A DNA stretch of 64,000 bases from Cristatella mucedo. Lineage: Eukaryota > Bryozoa > Phylactolaemata > Cristatellidae. The stretch lies in contig WPIO01000053.1 in the NCBI GenBank assembly GCA_009760855.2, positions 1,074,501 to 1,138,500 on the forward strand, given 5' to 3'. Position numbers and translations under genes: made by a program. The stretch's first letter is position 1, and every line of letters begins with the position of its first letter. This document shows, piece after piece, positions 10,301 through 20,084 of the stretch. The notes under the pieces were generated by a model. That model was not told the origin of the DNA. It worked only from the letters and a program-made list of their open reading frames with translations, and ran no database searches.

Positions 10301-13300
10301 CTGAGTCCTTGCAGCCAGCAGCCGTACTAGTCTTTGTAGCTCTGGCCCAGTCAAGTCATGCTACTTTTCAGTAGCGGCAGCTTCCACTCACGAAAGATCT
10401 ACATGGACTCACACACTGCCATACACTCGAGCTAGTGCGAAGGCACAAGCGGATGTGGTTCATCCATGCCAGCCCGGTTAGGAGTTCGGTTTGTTGGTTA
10501 CCTTTGACCTCCGATCTCAGCTGCTATAGCCATGCAGAGAGGCTTTCACTTACATACCGGTGACACGCAGCTGCACTGATGCTTTGATTTTTTTCCAGCC
10601 TTCAAGTTCGTCAAACTCTCTTAACTACATGCCTGCATGAGCTGGTCACATGCAAACTTTCTCTAATTGAATGACAATAGGAGCTAACTTACTAGCTAGG
10701 GTCAAGCAAAAGATACAACAGGAATTGAAGAGGTTAATGCTCAAAATCGGCACTGCCAGCATGCCTCCTGCAGCATGTGCTTGCATGAATTCTGGATCTC
10801 CTGCTTAAAATTGTGACCTGTCTCTAGATTAGCATCAGCATCAGTTCCATGGTTAAGTCTGCCTACTTTCAGCTGTGAAACATTGCAGAAATTTGAACCT
10901 GCTAATTCAAGGACTTAACATCCGAGCTTATCCGTGCAGTTACAACGTTCCGGCTCGATTCATGTGACTCGTGCTGCTTGCACATCTAAGAGGGTGCTTG
11001 AAGCTGGTGCAGAAATCTGCTGCTTGGCTTGTCAGTTGTCAGTGTGGCAGCTGCCACATCACATCACTTCTTGCCGACCTGAACAGACGCCCTATAGAGC
11101 ACCATATAGGCTTCAAGGTTCTGTCACTCCTTATTAGGTCCCTTCGTTCTCTTGCTCCAGCTTGTCTATCAGAGATACGCCATTTTCAGGTTAGTCACAA
11201 CCCCCTCTTCAGACTCAAGTAGTTTAGCCAGCAATAATAAATAAAATGTATATTAGTTGATTTAACAGCCTCTTTCGTATAGCAATAGCAGAGTCTTCAC
11301 GACTATCACCGCCGCTTGCAGCAGCGATACATGATCACGTATCGAAAGATTCGCACCCACGACCTCGGGACCGAGGTTGTAAAAAGCAGCCACCGTACCT
11401 AGTGTGCCATCATAGCTCACCAACTGGCTCTCAAGTGACGTTAATAATTTAGAACAAAGCTTAAAAATGCTCGTTCTAATCACAGCACTTGGTTGATCCT
11501 TATAATTTTCCTTGGTATGCATATAATAATAATAATAATAATAATACTGCACTTGATAACGTGCCCTCAGAGAACTCAATCTCTTTCTAGGCACGTCACA
11601 TTTGCTGCAAAGAGGCACGATTGAATGGTGAGTGGTACCATGCTTCGTAAACAACACGAATAACATGGTTAGGGGTGACATGCACAGGGTCAGCATGCAA
11701 GAATGATTAGTGGCAGCATGCAAACAGTGTCAGCACGCATATGAATACTGACATTGTACATGCTACAGCTAATCATACTGTGCATGCCAACACTGTGCAT
11801 AAAGTCACCGCTAACTCTCATGATCATGCTCCCTTTGCAGCACGTCAAAATGCTTGGAACAAGATTGAGTTATCCGAGGGTTCTATACAAAATTGCTATT
11901 ATTAGTATTATTAAGTTAACATCATTTAATTCTAGGAAGCTGGCTGCCATCCGAGTGAAAATGTCAGCAGTGCACATTGCAATTAAGCTGCAGTAGCAGC
12001 AGTATTGCTTTCTGTGCCATCGATATAGCCTGTCGACTACTGGTTCAAAGGTTGTTTTCCTTTTTTTGGCCCCATCGCCGAACTTTGTGCTGTGGGTACG
12101 GCTTAATCCATGCTACCATGGGCGAGGCCAGCACCCAGCTTGCCACGCGGCAGACCGTAATAAATAAATAAATAAATCCTAGCTGATTAAACAGCCTCTT
12201 TTTGTATAGCGACAGAAGAGCCTTTACGGCTATCACCACCGATTGCAGTGGCGATAAAGGATCGCCCACTGCAGGAATCGAACCAACGACCTCGTGACCG
12301 AGGTCGTGAAAAGCAACCGCCTTACCTAGTGTGCCATCACGGCTCACCACCGTAGGCGAGTGGTGCTGTCGTCGCCTTCGTAGTGCTGCTGTGTTGCACA
12401 CGGTTTAACTCAGAAATCTCTTCTTTCTATCTCTAATGCCGTCGGATGCTCGCTTGCTCTCTCGCTCGTAGATAAGGAGACGCTGAAAAAGCGTAAAAAG
12501 CTTTCACATCGTTCCTCAAGAATTCAGCCGCCGTCCGACGCAGCAGGGCAGCAATGCTGCGTCGTCGAAGAGGAGCAGAGCACTGCGGACAGCTGCTGCG
12601 GCCAAGGTGCTCGATGGTGTCATGCTTGGCCGTCACTGCCTGCGGTCAAGGTCACTCGATGGCCTCCACGGCCTGCCATCGCCTCTCCAGAGGGGGTGGC
12701 CTTTGTGGCCAGCGCCGACTCGAGCACCGGTGTCGTCATCTCCGACGGGAAGAACTGCACCGTATCCACGCAGGCCCGTGCAAGGTCGACCGTTGCAGCT
12801 GCAGTGAAGGTCGATGCAAATCGGCCGCCGCCGGGCGACAGGGAAGACGCTGAGCGGTCTGACGCTCTAGCCTGTAGCTCGTCATTGCCTTCCTGTTCGG
12901 CCTCTGCTCGCTCGAGGAAGGCTTGCTGTGCTGCGTCCTACTCATTGTGCCGATACGGCGGGGCCGCCGCTGAGGTTGCCGCCGCTGCTGCTGCCTGCTC
13001 GGTGGAGCAGACGGTGCTGCTGACCGAGGACGACTGGCGAGTCATTGCCAGCATCCTCACGAATCACTCACAGACCGCCGACCCGTTCGACCGGCCGTTC
13101 TGGGACAAGGTGACGGTCGAGCAGCCGACGAGGCCACAGGACGTGTACAACATGGCCGACGGCTTTATTCGCCGACTGATCAAGTTCGTTAAAGTCCTGC
13201 CAGAGTTCAGAGGTCTCAGCCAGGACGACCAGATAGCTTTGTTTAAGGTAAGTGTGCCGGCACACGTGACGTCAAGCCGTCCAGCATGTCCGAGGCTGCC

Positions 13301-14197
13301 ATGCGAATCTAGGTGGGACACAGTCGTCACAAGAGAGGGTGTTTCGTTGTGTTCGTGCTGCAAACGTTTTAAAGATACTATCTATGTCCGACAAAAGTTG
13401 AAGCAGAGGAAGAAGAGAAAGATGAACCGAACGGCTTAAATGAGGGCTGGAAGGGAGGGCCGAACGGGAACGAATCAGTCGGCGGTCGGGTGCGCGTGCA
13501 AGCTTTCATTTTCTCATTCATTCGTCACTGGTTGGAGCATGGGGCTGCTACCGCCATGGCAGGTGGGCACTGCTTGAGGCCGACATGCTTTCAACTCGCG
13601 CATGCTTGCACTGCCCCACAGTGAGTGCCAGTGAGCCACCGGCTATTGCCACCAGGTGTACACCGATGCCATGACCTTGCTCACGACTTGCTTCCCTTTG
13701 GCGTCTAGGGCGGCATCGTGGAGACGCTGGCCATGTGCTCGGCCTACGCGTACGACCCTTCGATCGGCGGCTTCAAGATCACTTCGGCCGAGACGCACGA
13801 GCAGAGGGAGCTCAAGATAGCGATGATGTTCCGCGGCCTCGGCGACGAGCTGTACACGGAGCACATGAAGTTCATCACGAGCTTCAACACGTGCGCCAAG
13901 TGGAACAAGACGATCATCGTGCTGGCCATGGTCATCAACCTGTTCTCGCCCGACCGGCAGGGCCTCAGCTCGGCCGTCAAGCCGGTCGTCGCCGCCGCCG
14001 AGGACCGCTACTCGCAGCTACTGCTTCGCTACCTCAGCTCGCTCTACCCGGGCGCCGAGGCCGCGGCCATGTACCCACGCATCCTCATGAGGCTGACGGA
14101 CGTGCGCAGCTACGGCAAGATGACTTCCCGTCACGTGGCATGCCTCAACTCGACCGACTTCGAGCCGCTGGTGAAGGAGATATTCAATCTCAAGTAG
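3793..14197 (+). CDS. Nuclear receptor, HR96/DAF-12 (NR1J)-like, four visible coding exons
   Basis: A ligand-regulated transcription factor, acting in the nucleus on DNA response elements. Proposed coding join: 3793-4116, 8121-8238, 12472-13247, 13709-14197 (568 residues visible). The DNA-binding domain (residues about 76-147) has both zinc fingers with exact spacing, C-x2-C-x13-C-x2-C then C-x5-C-x9-C-x2-C. Its P-box is ESCKA, followed by FFRRNA. A basic extension (KETLKKRKK) follows across the exon 2/3 junction. A long low-complexity hinge (about 165-324) leads to the ligand-binding domain (about 325-568), with the family signature [14 protein letters not shown] and an AF-2-type end, FEPLVKEIF. 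There is no in-frame ATG between a TAG at 3769 and the first finger, so an upstream first exon is required. ESCKA P-boxes are known from insect HR96 and nematode DAF-12/NHR-8; the ligand cannot be inferred. Introns carry LINEs and SINEs in both orientations, but the exons are free of stops. Confidence 0.9.
4255..4437. repeat. (GT)n/(GTGTGC)n microsatellite in intron 1
   Basis: About 180 bp of almost unbroken alternating purine-pyrimidine sequence, GT with interspersed GC, beginning about 140 bp after the proposed weak donor at 4117. All six-frame Cys/Val and Thr/His ORFs here are repeat translations. Confidence 0.95.
4438..4611. other. Unassigned intron 1 sequence
   Basis: AT-rich, no recognised gene or repeat. 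It lies between the GT microsatellite and a LINE-A fragment. Confidence 0.4.
4612..5392 (+). mobile_element. LINE-A 3' fragment (C-terminal domain and 3' end)
   Basis: Aligns by eye with 2900-3690: it opens with CCGAAGACTGCCTCCATAGC, equivalent to the RT 3' end, and encodes decayed pieces of the C-terminal domain ([22 protein letters not shown]). It ends in the LINE-A terminus GGAGTTACAGATGGAGATACATTACAT. Several stops and frameshifts. Confidence 0.85.
5393..5534. other. Unassigned intron 1 sequence
   Basis: No recognised feature. Confidence 0.4.
5535..7725 (-). mobile_element. LINE-B copy (RT, C-terminal domain, 3' end), interrupted
   Basis: On the minus strand, starting from the 3' tail (ATT-type run, 5540-5575) and the conserved end block (AGATCAAGTTGTCTGAGG, about 5590-5620). 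Next comes the C-terminal domain ([16 protein letters not shown], about 5790-5850). Further on are decayed motif C ([11 protein letters not shown], about 6590-6650) and, near 7300-7420, [20 protein letters not shown] and [13 protein letters not shown] (RT motif A region). The open frame is lost in many places. A LINE-A 3' end in the opposite orientation sits inside it at about 6460-6532. The 5' limit near 7725 is approximate. It occupies much of intron 1 of the nuclear receptor, antisense to the gene. Confidence 0.85.
6460..6532 (+). mobile_element. LINE-A 3'-end insertion nested in LINE-B
   Basis: Only the last part of LINE-A is present: ACATGGTCTTTATGACTTTG, then GGAGTTACTAACGGAAATAC and an (ATTAC) tail of about four units. 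LINE-B sequence continues on both sides, so LINE-A was active after this LINE-B copy was in place. Confidence 0.8.
7726..7829. other. Unassigned intron 1 sequence
   Basis: No recognised feature. Confidence 0.35.
7830..7960 (-). mobile_element. SINE-1-like fragment (divergent)
   Basis: The reverse complement reads CTGGGATAAGGTGCTTGCTG, then a B-box-like GGGTTCGAGCCCTGC, then a decayed TACCCACTG stretch. Order and spacing match SINE-1 but the 3' tail is missing. Confidence 0.55.
8121..8238 (+). CDS. Nuclear receptor exon: zinc finger 2
   Basis: A 118-nt exon between a good acceptor (GCGCTTGCAG, AG 8119-8120) and a donor GTAGGA at 8239. It encodes [14 protein letters not shown], then [14 protein letters not shown] and [10 protein letters not shown], which is the second finger and the start of the C-terminal extension. 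It ends in phase 1; the last G joins AT at 12472 to make Asp. Confidence 0.92.
8239..9415. other. Intron 2, largely unassigned
   Basis: Just after the donor the sequence is C-rich. It holds a G run at 8546-8556 and three CTCTAAC heptamers at about 8600-8625. From 8680 to 9415 it is AT-rich with no recognisable gene or repeat family. Confidence 0.5.
9420..9605 (+). mobile_element. LINE-A 3' end fragment
   Basis: Contains TTGGCTACCGAACG, AAAGCCGCTTGGGCTG, then AACACCCACATAGCCTTTA, GTCACAGACG and an ATTAC tail, as in the 3' ends at 3550-3690 and 26200-26306. Confidence 0.75.
9765..10275 (-). mobile_element. LINE-B 3' part (C-terminal domain and tail)
   Basis: The reverse complement ends in the LINE-B block (AAGCGCCCTC...CTCAATCTCTT on the plus strand) and an (ATT)n tail at 9765-9785. 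It encodes the end of the C-terminal domain, [20 protein letters not shown] and [18 protein letters not shown] stop. The copy is 5'-truncated at about 10275. Bases 9650-9720 resemble an internal piece of the same LINE. Confidence 0.9.
10276..10905. other. Intron 2, unassigned
   Basis: No repeat family or coding signal recognised. Confidence 0.4.
10906..11225 (+). mobile_element. LINE-B C-terminal-domain fragment
   Basis: Aligns with 33660-33860: TGGTGCAGAAATCTGCTGCTT, CCACATCACATCACTTCTTG, TTCAAGGTTCTGTCACTCC. Truncated at both ends; several stops. Confidence 0.75.
11240..11425 (-). mobile_element. SINE-1 copy
   Basis: On the minus strand: a tRNA-like head with A-box-type CACTAGGTACGGTGGCTG, a B-box equivalent at about 11370-11385 (decayed), then the CGATAGTCGTGAAGACTC region and the AGAGGCTGTTAAATCA terminus. 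Flanking TTTA/TAAA residues at 11225-11250 are the tail. Confidence 0.8.
11525..11748 (-). mobile_element. LINE-B 3' end
   Basis: An (ATT)n tail at 11525-11547, the conserved 60-bp terminal block, and 3' UTR with AACATGGTTAGGGGTGACATG and GGGTCAGCATGCA. Truncated at about 11748, where a LINE-B 3' end in the opposite orientation begins. Confidence 0.88.
11749..11925 (+). mobile_element. LINE-B 3' end (divergent), head-to-head with previous copy
   Basis: Contains CTGACATTGTACATGCTACAG, then CTCCCTTTGCAGCACGTCAAA, and TTGAGTTATCCGAGGGTTCTA before an ATT-rich tail. More diverged than its neighbour. Confidence 0.7.
11926..12154. other. Intron 2, unassigned
   Basis: The first 60 bp resemble an internal LINE-B piece (AATTCTAGGAAGCTGGCTGCC, compare 9690-9715). 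The rest, to about 12150, is not recognised. Confidence 0.35.
12155..12350 (-). mobile_element. SINE-1 copy (near full length)
   Basis: Reads on the minus strand: GGTGAGCCGTGATGGC, ACTAGGTAAGGCGGTTGC, the dyad around GAGGTCGTTGGTTCGATTCC (B-box region), GCGATCCTTTATCGCCACTG, GATAGCCGTAAAGGCTC, TTCTGTCGCTATACAAAAAG, and AGGCTGTTTAATCAGCTAGG. It ends in an (ATTT)n tail at 12155-12178. It lies in intron 2, about 120 bp before exon 3. Confidence 0.9.
12472..13247 (+). CDS. Nuclear receptor exon: hinge and LBD helices 1-4
   Basis: Starts after CTCGCTCGTAG (AG 12470-12471) and completes the split codon, giving [13 protein letters not shown] across the junction. The next 160 or so residues are a low-complexity hinge rich in Ser, Ala, Cys and Pro. 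From about 13000 the ligand-binding domain begins: [14 protein letters not shown], then [19 protein letters not shown], then [13 protein letters not shown], the nuclear receptor signature around helices 3-4. The donor at 13248 is canonical (GTAAGT). The open frame continues into the intron as far as 13439, but that extension has no LBD features. Confidence 0.9.
13709..14197 (+). CDS. Nuclear receptor terminal exon: LBD helices 5-12
   Basis: Begins after GCGTCTAG (AG 13707-13708) in phase 0, so that IALFK joins [15 protein letters not shown]. The exon encodes the rest of the helical ligand-binding domain, including [19 protein letters not shown] and [16 protein letters not shown]. It ends [12 protein letters not shown] before TAG at 14195-14197. 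LVKEIF fits the AF-2 core pattern (two hydrophobic residues, x, Glu, two hydrophobic residues). The exon is GC-rich, unlike the surrounding repeats. Confidence 0.92.
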   Translation, partial: GGIVETLAMCSAYAYDPSIGGFKITSAETHEQRELKIAMMFRGLGDELYTEHMKFITSFNTCAKWNKTIIVLAMVINLFSPDRQGLSSAVKPVVAAAEDRYSQLLLRYLSSLYPGAEAAAMYPRILMRLTDVRSYGKMTSRHVACLNSTDFEPLVKEIFNLK

Positions 14198-14945
14198 CAA
14201 CCTCCACCGGTGCCAGCTAGGTTTCCTTTACGTTGGCGCCAAGGCTGCAAGTCTGACTGCTGCAAGTCTGACTGCTGCTGCTGCTGCTGACTGCTGGGCT
14301 CCTTGCTTCTCGGGCCGTCGTCAGTCAGGCGAGTCAGGCTTTTTCTCAGGGCTTTAGCTTAGTTATATTTAGCCAATTCCAGGCGATGCACAGCTCCTGG
14401 CTGCTACTGCAGCTGGGGCAACTTCGCAGCTGCCCAGTATCTTTTGCTGCCCTCGCAGGGGCACTCGTGTCAACACCGCCGGGTCACTCGGGTTACATGG
14501 TTACTGTCGCTACGGTTGTTGGTCAGACTATTTCTGCTCAGAGCTGTTATTCAGGGGCTCATTTTTGCCCCAGGGCTTTTGTTTAGAGACTCGTCTTTGC
14601 ACAGGGCTGTTGGCACGTTGGCATGGTATCTTGGGCAATTCCAGGTACTCCAGAGCATAGCCACAGCTGGCCATGGCCATCTTTTTTTGGCACCGAGCTT
14701 ACTCGAACTCGCACTTGGCCTCCGTCCGGGGGTGTTTCATTTTGTGATTTTTAATAACGAGGCCTAATGTGCACTGGCAGAATGCTCAAAGGGAAAGACT
14801 CATACAGCTGAAATTGCCTGACGTTGCAACAGCTAACTCGAGGAGTCGTGTCTGACTGACTCTGCCTAGACCATGTTCCGAGTCTACACTCAGATTGGAG
14901 TTTTCGCATTTTGAAGCTCACTTGAACACGTGGCTACCTAGTAGG
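14198..14945 (+). other. Probable 3' UTR / downstream region of the nuclear receptor
   Basis: Starts directly after the stop codon. It has a short CTGCAAGTCTGACTG duplication and a (CTG)5-6 run at 14275-14292. No clear AATAAA appears before the SINE-1 tail near 14952, whose AAATAAATAAAT could itself supply a poly(A) signal. No other gene is visible; the two plus-strand ORFs at 14386-14767 lack family features. Confidence 0.45.
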
Positions 14946-14947
14946 AC

Positions 14948-15150
14948 GTTAGTAAATAAATAAATCTGAGCGTTTTATTTTTAACAGCCTCTTTTGCATA
15001 GCTACAGAAGAGCCTTTACCAGGCTATCAATCAGCACTGCTTGCAGCAGCGATCAAGAATCGCCAGCTCCAGGATTTGAACCCTCGACCTCGAGACTGAG
15101 GTCGTGAAAAGTAACTGCCTTACCTAGCACGCCATCACGGCTCACCATAT
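14948..15150 (-). mobile_element. SINE-1 copy
   Basis: The minus strand carries the full SINE-1 order: the CGTGATGGCGTGCTAGGTAAG head, the B-box region as GAGGGTTCAAATCC, the ATAGCCTGGTAAAGGCTC region and the AGAGGCTGTTAAAAATAAA end with TTTA tail. It could provide the polyadenylation signal for the upstream receptor gene (inference). Confidence 0.85.
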
Positions 15151-15356
15151 GTCCAGCTTGTCAGCAGGCGAAATCTTCTGATCTAATGGCCTCTATGTCT
15201 TGCTTCATAGCAGCCACGACAGCGATACATACAGTGGGGCTGAGTCCTCATCTGCTCATTTGCTGCTTCTTTGCATCTTCTTCTGCTCGTGCTTCTGTCT
15301 CCTTCGATCGACAGTTGTTGTCAGGTTAAGCATACATGGTGCACCTTGTAAATAGT

Positions 15357-15954
<598 letters not shown>

Positions 15955-16046
15955 CCGCACGCACGCACGCACGCACACACGCACGCACGCACGCAAGCAC
16001 GCACGCACAAACACACGCACGCACGCGCGCACGCACGCGCACACGC

Positions 16047-16077
<31 letters not shown>
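15955..16077. repeat. (CGCA)n microsatellite
   Basis: About 120 bp of ACGC/GCAC units with occasional GCGC and ACAC variants; alternating purine-pyrimidine throughout. Confidence 0.95.
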
Positions 16078-16984
16078 ATTACTGGCTTCTGTCTCTGATC
16101 TGCTCTAAGCTGCAGCATCACTGGCTTCCCTGCCAGGGCAGTGCAGGGGCTGTGCTCAGGTCGCTGCATGTTTTACTTTTTCCAATTTTCACGTTTAGCG
16201 ACTTTTTTCTCACTCGTCGGCTGAGCTTCGTTCGCAGTAGCTTTCGTGCAACGATTCCCGTGTGCAGATTGCAGAGCCCCTCCCATCGTCCTACCTGCTA
16301 GCCACAGTGCCGCCGCCGCTGCTGCTGCCGCTGCTCAATGCTGTATGTGGACTGCAGATAAGCTTCAAATGAAAACATATCAAAGGTTTTCAAGCGTACC
16401 AACTCTTACCCTCCCTGACTTGTTTGTCAACTTTAAGACGAGTGTTTCTTGTCAGCCAAAGCCGGCCTGACCAGGCCTGAGTGCCGAAGGCTCTGACGAA
16501 CGCATTAGCAGAGCCTGCTGCCATACATAACGATGAATGGCGTGAGCTCATTGGCTGCTCTGCAGCGGCTTGGCTAGGAAACGCTGTGCAAAGTCAGGGC
16601 CGGAGACCCGGAAGACAGCTTCGGATTTTCGCGAAAACGTTCGGAAATGTGAAGCAGAAGCAGCTGCCTGGCGCCAAGGCAACGGTAGCCGCACATTGCA
16701 GTAACGGGCTGACTTCCGGCTGGGTAGCTAGGAGTCACGTGTCCACCACCAACCGGCTCACTCTAGTGCAGATGCCACAGCAGGAGTTAGCAACGGTCCA
16801 TCCAGTTGACAAAGAAGCTAGCGCTCATTCTCTTTAAAAACCAACTCCACTGTTGCGATTCATGAAGCCGACAATACTTAAGGATGAATCGGAGTAGCAA
16901 ATGATAACGCTCTTCTTACACTCGCTTTACCCGTGAAAATCACGGGTAATTTCGGTGTTGCATTACACTGCCGGTCTGAGTGTC
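16078..16984. other. Unassigned region with one small hairpin
   Basis: An open frame at 16481-16837 starts at GTG, not ATG, and its product is not recognised. A perfect 10-bp hairpin with AAA loop (TTACCCGTGA...TCACGGGTAA) is at 16927-16949. Nothing else is supported. Confidence 0.4.
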
Positions 16985-17200
16985 CACTGACCTATAAAAT
17001 AAATAAGTAAATAAACAGTAGCTGATTAAAAAGCCTCATTTGTATAGCAGCAGCAGCAGCAGAACAGCCTCGATGGTTAACAACTCAACCATCACTTGCA
17101 GATGGCAATACAGGATTGCCCACTGCAGGATTCGTACCCACGACCTCTGTCGTGAAGAGCAAGCACCGTACCTGCTGGACTATGACGGCCCTGGTGATAA
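16985..17200 (-). mobile_element. SINE-1 copy with CAG expansion
   Basis: The minus strand keeps the SINE-1 order, with a decayed B-box (GGGTACGAATCC). The CTGTCGCTATA segment is replaced by a GCT/CTG triplet run (17048-17063). The TTTA-type tail is at 16995-17015. Confidence 0.78.
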
Positions 17201-17529
17201 GCCCAGAATAGCTGGTGAGCTCGGCAACTGTCGGGAAAGGACTTCATTCCACGACCTGGAAAAAATAGTGATAGATAGAGTGCTCAAATCTTAGCTTCGG
17301 ATCTCTGTATGCTCTGACTTGTCATAAACGATGCGTTCGCTGAGCTTTGACAGCACAAAGCTACTTCTCCGTAGGTCCTTCTTTTCCGTCTCTTGCTATA
17401 GTAGAGCTGGTCGTACTGGAAGTTGTTGTCGAGTTTTGGCAGAGTGGCACTGAGTGACTTCCTGTGGTGCATGTTTTTTTGCTTTTGCTAGCGACAGGTA
17501 CGCTCATTTTCTGCTTACTTTGCTCCTTT
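17201..17529. other. Unassigned spacer
   Basis: No recognised gene or repeat. Confidence 0.4.
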
Positions 17530-17642
17530 TTAATAACAATAATAATAATAATAATAATAGTAATTCATTTGATATAGCGCCCTCAGAGAACTCAGAGGTC
17601 TCTCTCTAGGCACTTTGCATTTGCTGCCACGGAAGCATGATT
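17530..17642 (-). mobile_element. LINE-B 3' end (short)
   Basis: Only the (ATT)n tail and the terminal block survive (TAGCGCCCTCAGAGAACTCA, GGCACTTTGCATTTGCTGCC), with a small CT expansion at the AAGAGA site. Confidence 0.85.
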
Positions 17643-18239
17643 TTTGTTTCAAGTCATTGCTGCGAAAATTTACCGGTCCTCAATGGCTAGCGAAAACCAC
17701 AGTTTTTATAAAAAAAATTAGCTTGCAACCATATAAAATCTCGGAAAACTCCAAAATTGCTTTTAATGTCCGCCTGACAGTTCACCGACCCAGTTGGTGA
17801 GCCCACCCAACTGATTGGCCAAGCTTAGTTAGTGACACAAAAATTTGTATATGAGGAAAATGAAGTCACATTTCAAGCTTATATTTAGTGAATTAATTTG
17901 TATTAAATGTATTCGTCAGCGCCGGACAGCAAATCAGCATCGAGTTGCCCTGAAAAGTTAGTTATTTGTCTTACCCTTTTGACGTGACGTTCAGCGTTGC
18001 TGTACCTTTGTAGTAGTAGTGGTAGATAACCCAATAGTGGCCACGACCATGAAGGTGCTGATGTGGTAGAAAAAAGAAAATAATCTAATGATACTAACTG
18101 GCAATCCTGTCACAAATCGGCAGGGTAGGAGAAGGTCTAACCGTGTAATATTGACTGGTTGCTGTGAACTGAATTTGCATATCAATCCCGGAGCCAGTGC
18201 GAGCAGTGTACTGTCGAGTGCCTGCTAAGCAGTCTCGGT
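17643..18239. other. Unassigned AT-rich region
   Basis: No recognised gene or repeat. Confidence 0.4.

Positions 18240-18315
<76 letters not shown>
18240..18315. repeat. (GA)n microsatellite
   Basis: About 75 bp of pure GA. Confidence 0.97.
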
Positions 18316-18318
<3 letters not shown>

Positions 18319-19140
18319 CAGCTTGGCTCAGACACCTTGACAATCTAAGGAAATATGCTGCACCAGAATGTTATTCCGAAGATATCCTTGCCGAGCTCGA
18401 GCACCAGGCCATTATAGTCCTACAATAGCTTGCACCCATAGAAAATCATGGAAAGCGCTTACTGTCCTTTTGAGTGTCCGAGTTTCTGCTGACCTTTCAG
18501 CTGGGGAACGCGGCCACTCCCTGGTAAGCCCCCTCCACTTGAAGAATCGTGGGATGATTCAAGCAATGCACATTCATTGCTTATCAAAAGGAGGCGCAGC
18601 ATGACTTCTTCCGGGCGATTCCAGGCTCACTCTGGCAGCTCTCTAGCGTGCCAACTCAGCCGGTGCAAGCTAAAGCACCGAAAGTGTCACTTCGGGCAAC
18701 AGCAGCAAACAGAGGAGAGGGCAAGCTGCCAGACTGCCTTGGCCGCCCTTTGAACAACCCTTTTAAGTTCATAGTCCCTTTTCCAAGTTCATAGTGTAGC
18801 ATTTAAATGTCCGATTTCAACAATATCAGTGCATGTTACAGCCGCATGTTCAAATTAGTACGTTATCTGTCTTAGTTTTGCTTTGTTGATACTCAAACTT
18901 TCGCTACCGTCGCAGTAATACTGTCAATATCACACCAATATATAAATGTAAGCGTGACGTAAGTGACGAACAACAGACCGACCAGCAGACTATCAAACCT
19001 AGCTCATTACATGGGTAGATGATGCCTTTGCCAGCTGGTGGGTAGGCAATTCGAGGGGGAACGTCAGGCGACCAGCCAGGCGAAACTTACCGAGTTGCTG
19101 CCCTGCTCGTGACCTGAAGCTGGCACTGTTGTTGACGAAA
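18316..19140. other. Unassigned region
   Basis: No family features in any frame; the 78-codon plus-strand frame at 18368-18604 is not recognised. Confidence 0.4.
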
Positions 19141-19144
19141 ATCT

Positions 19145-19450
19145 CGAATAATAATAATAACAATAAGAATAATAATGCACTTAATACAGTGCCCTCAGAG
19201 AACTCAATCTCTTCCTAGGCGCTTTACTTTTGCTGCAAAGGGAAACGCGATTGAATCGTGAGTAATATCATGCTTGATCAACAACATGAACAACGTGGTT
19301 AGGGCTGACATGCACAGGGTCAGCATGCAAATGTGGTCCGTGGCAGCATACACAGTGTCAGCACGCATAGGCACATCAAGGACGAATCAAAGGGAAATGC
19401 TGTCCTAAATAGATGTTTTTATTTCTTTTTAAATGTGCTCAAGTCAGGAA
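19145..19450 (-). mobile_element. LINE-B 3' end
   Basis: (ATT)n tail, terminal block, 3' UTR (GGTTAGGGCTGACATGCACAG) and the first bases of the C-terminal coding end, up to about 19450. Confidence 0.9.
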
Positions 19451-20084
19451 GGGCAGACCTCTATCGGTGAATTCCTCCTCCAGTAGGCTTGCTGATCTAT
19501 GCATCCCAGCTGATCTCCGTCCCAGGGCACGCTTTTTATGAGCTTGTTATAGCAGTTTATGTGGCTAATTGGTGGGCTGCACACGAGCTCCCCTTCAGCC
19601 CACGATTTGCATGAGATTGAAAGAGGACTCTGTGATGTTTTTGAGCTTAACTCGGCACTCGGCCAGCTGCCCGGTAGCAGGCAGATGGTCTCTATGCCGG
19701 CTGGCCTACTGACCACGCATAAAGTATCTGAAGCTGCTCACCCTTGTGTTACTCCTGTAGGTTCTCTCCTGCTTCTTCGTATATAATGTAGTAGAGACGA
19801 TGAAGAGATTCACAATGAAGTGATTTACCTGCTGACGCCAAGGTGTCTCCCCTGCTTTGCTCCTGTTTCTGAGACTGCTGTTTGCGCACTTGCTGCCGGA
19901 ACACCTGCTGCCATGCCTATGCCACGGCTGCACATGTGGCGTTTGCCTCAATACCGAAAACCGCATGCACGCCATATCGACCATAATGAGGCAACAGTCA
20001 CTTGCGTAGTGAGTGGCATCGCAGGCAAAACGGCGACGCCGCACCTCAAAGCCCATCAAGGCCGCCCTCAGTCCAAGTTGCTGG
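19451..20084. other. Unassigned region
   Basis: A minus-strand frame at 19706-20059 and smaller frames are open, but none is recognised. Confidence 0.4.

Noticed and set aside
13248-13439. Extension of receptor exon 3 to 13439
   Set aside because: The canonical GTAAGT donor at 13248 and the exact continuation of the LBD at 13709 favour splicing; the extension has no LBD features.
13735-14220. 161-codon alternative frame over the last receptor exon
   Set aside because: A shadow frame of GC-rich coding sequence; the other frame has clear LBD motifs and the AF-2 end.
16481-16837. 118-codon ORF
   Set aside because: Starts at GTG, no family features, no splice or neighbour support.
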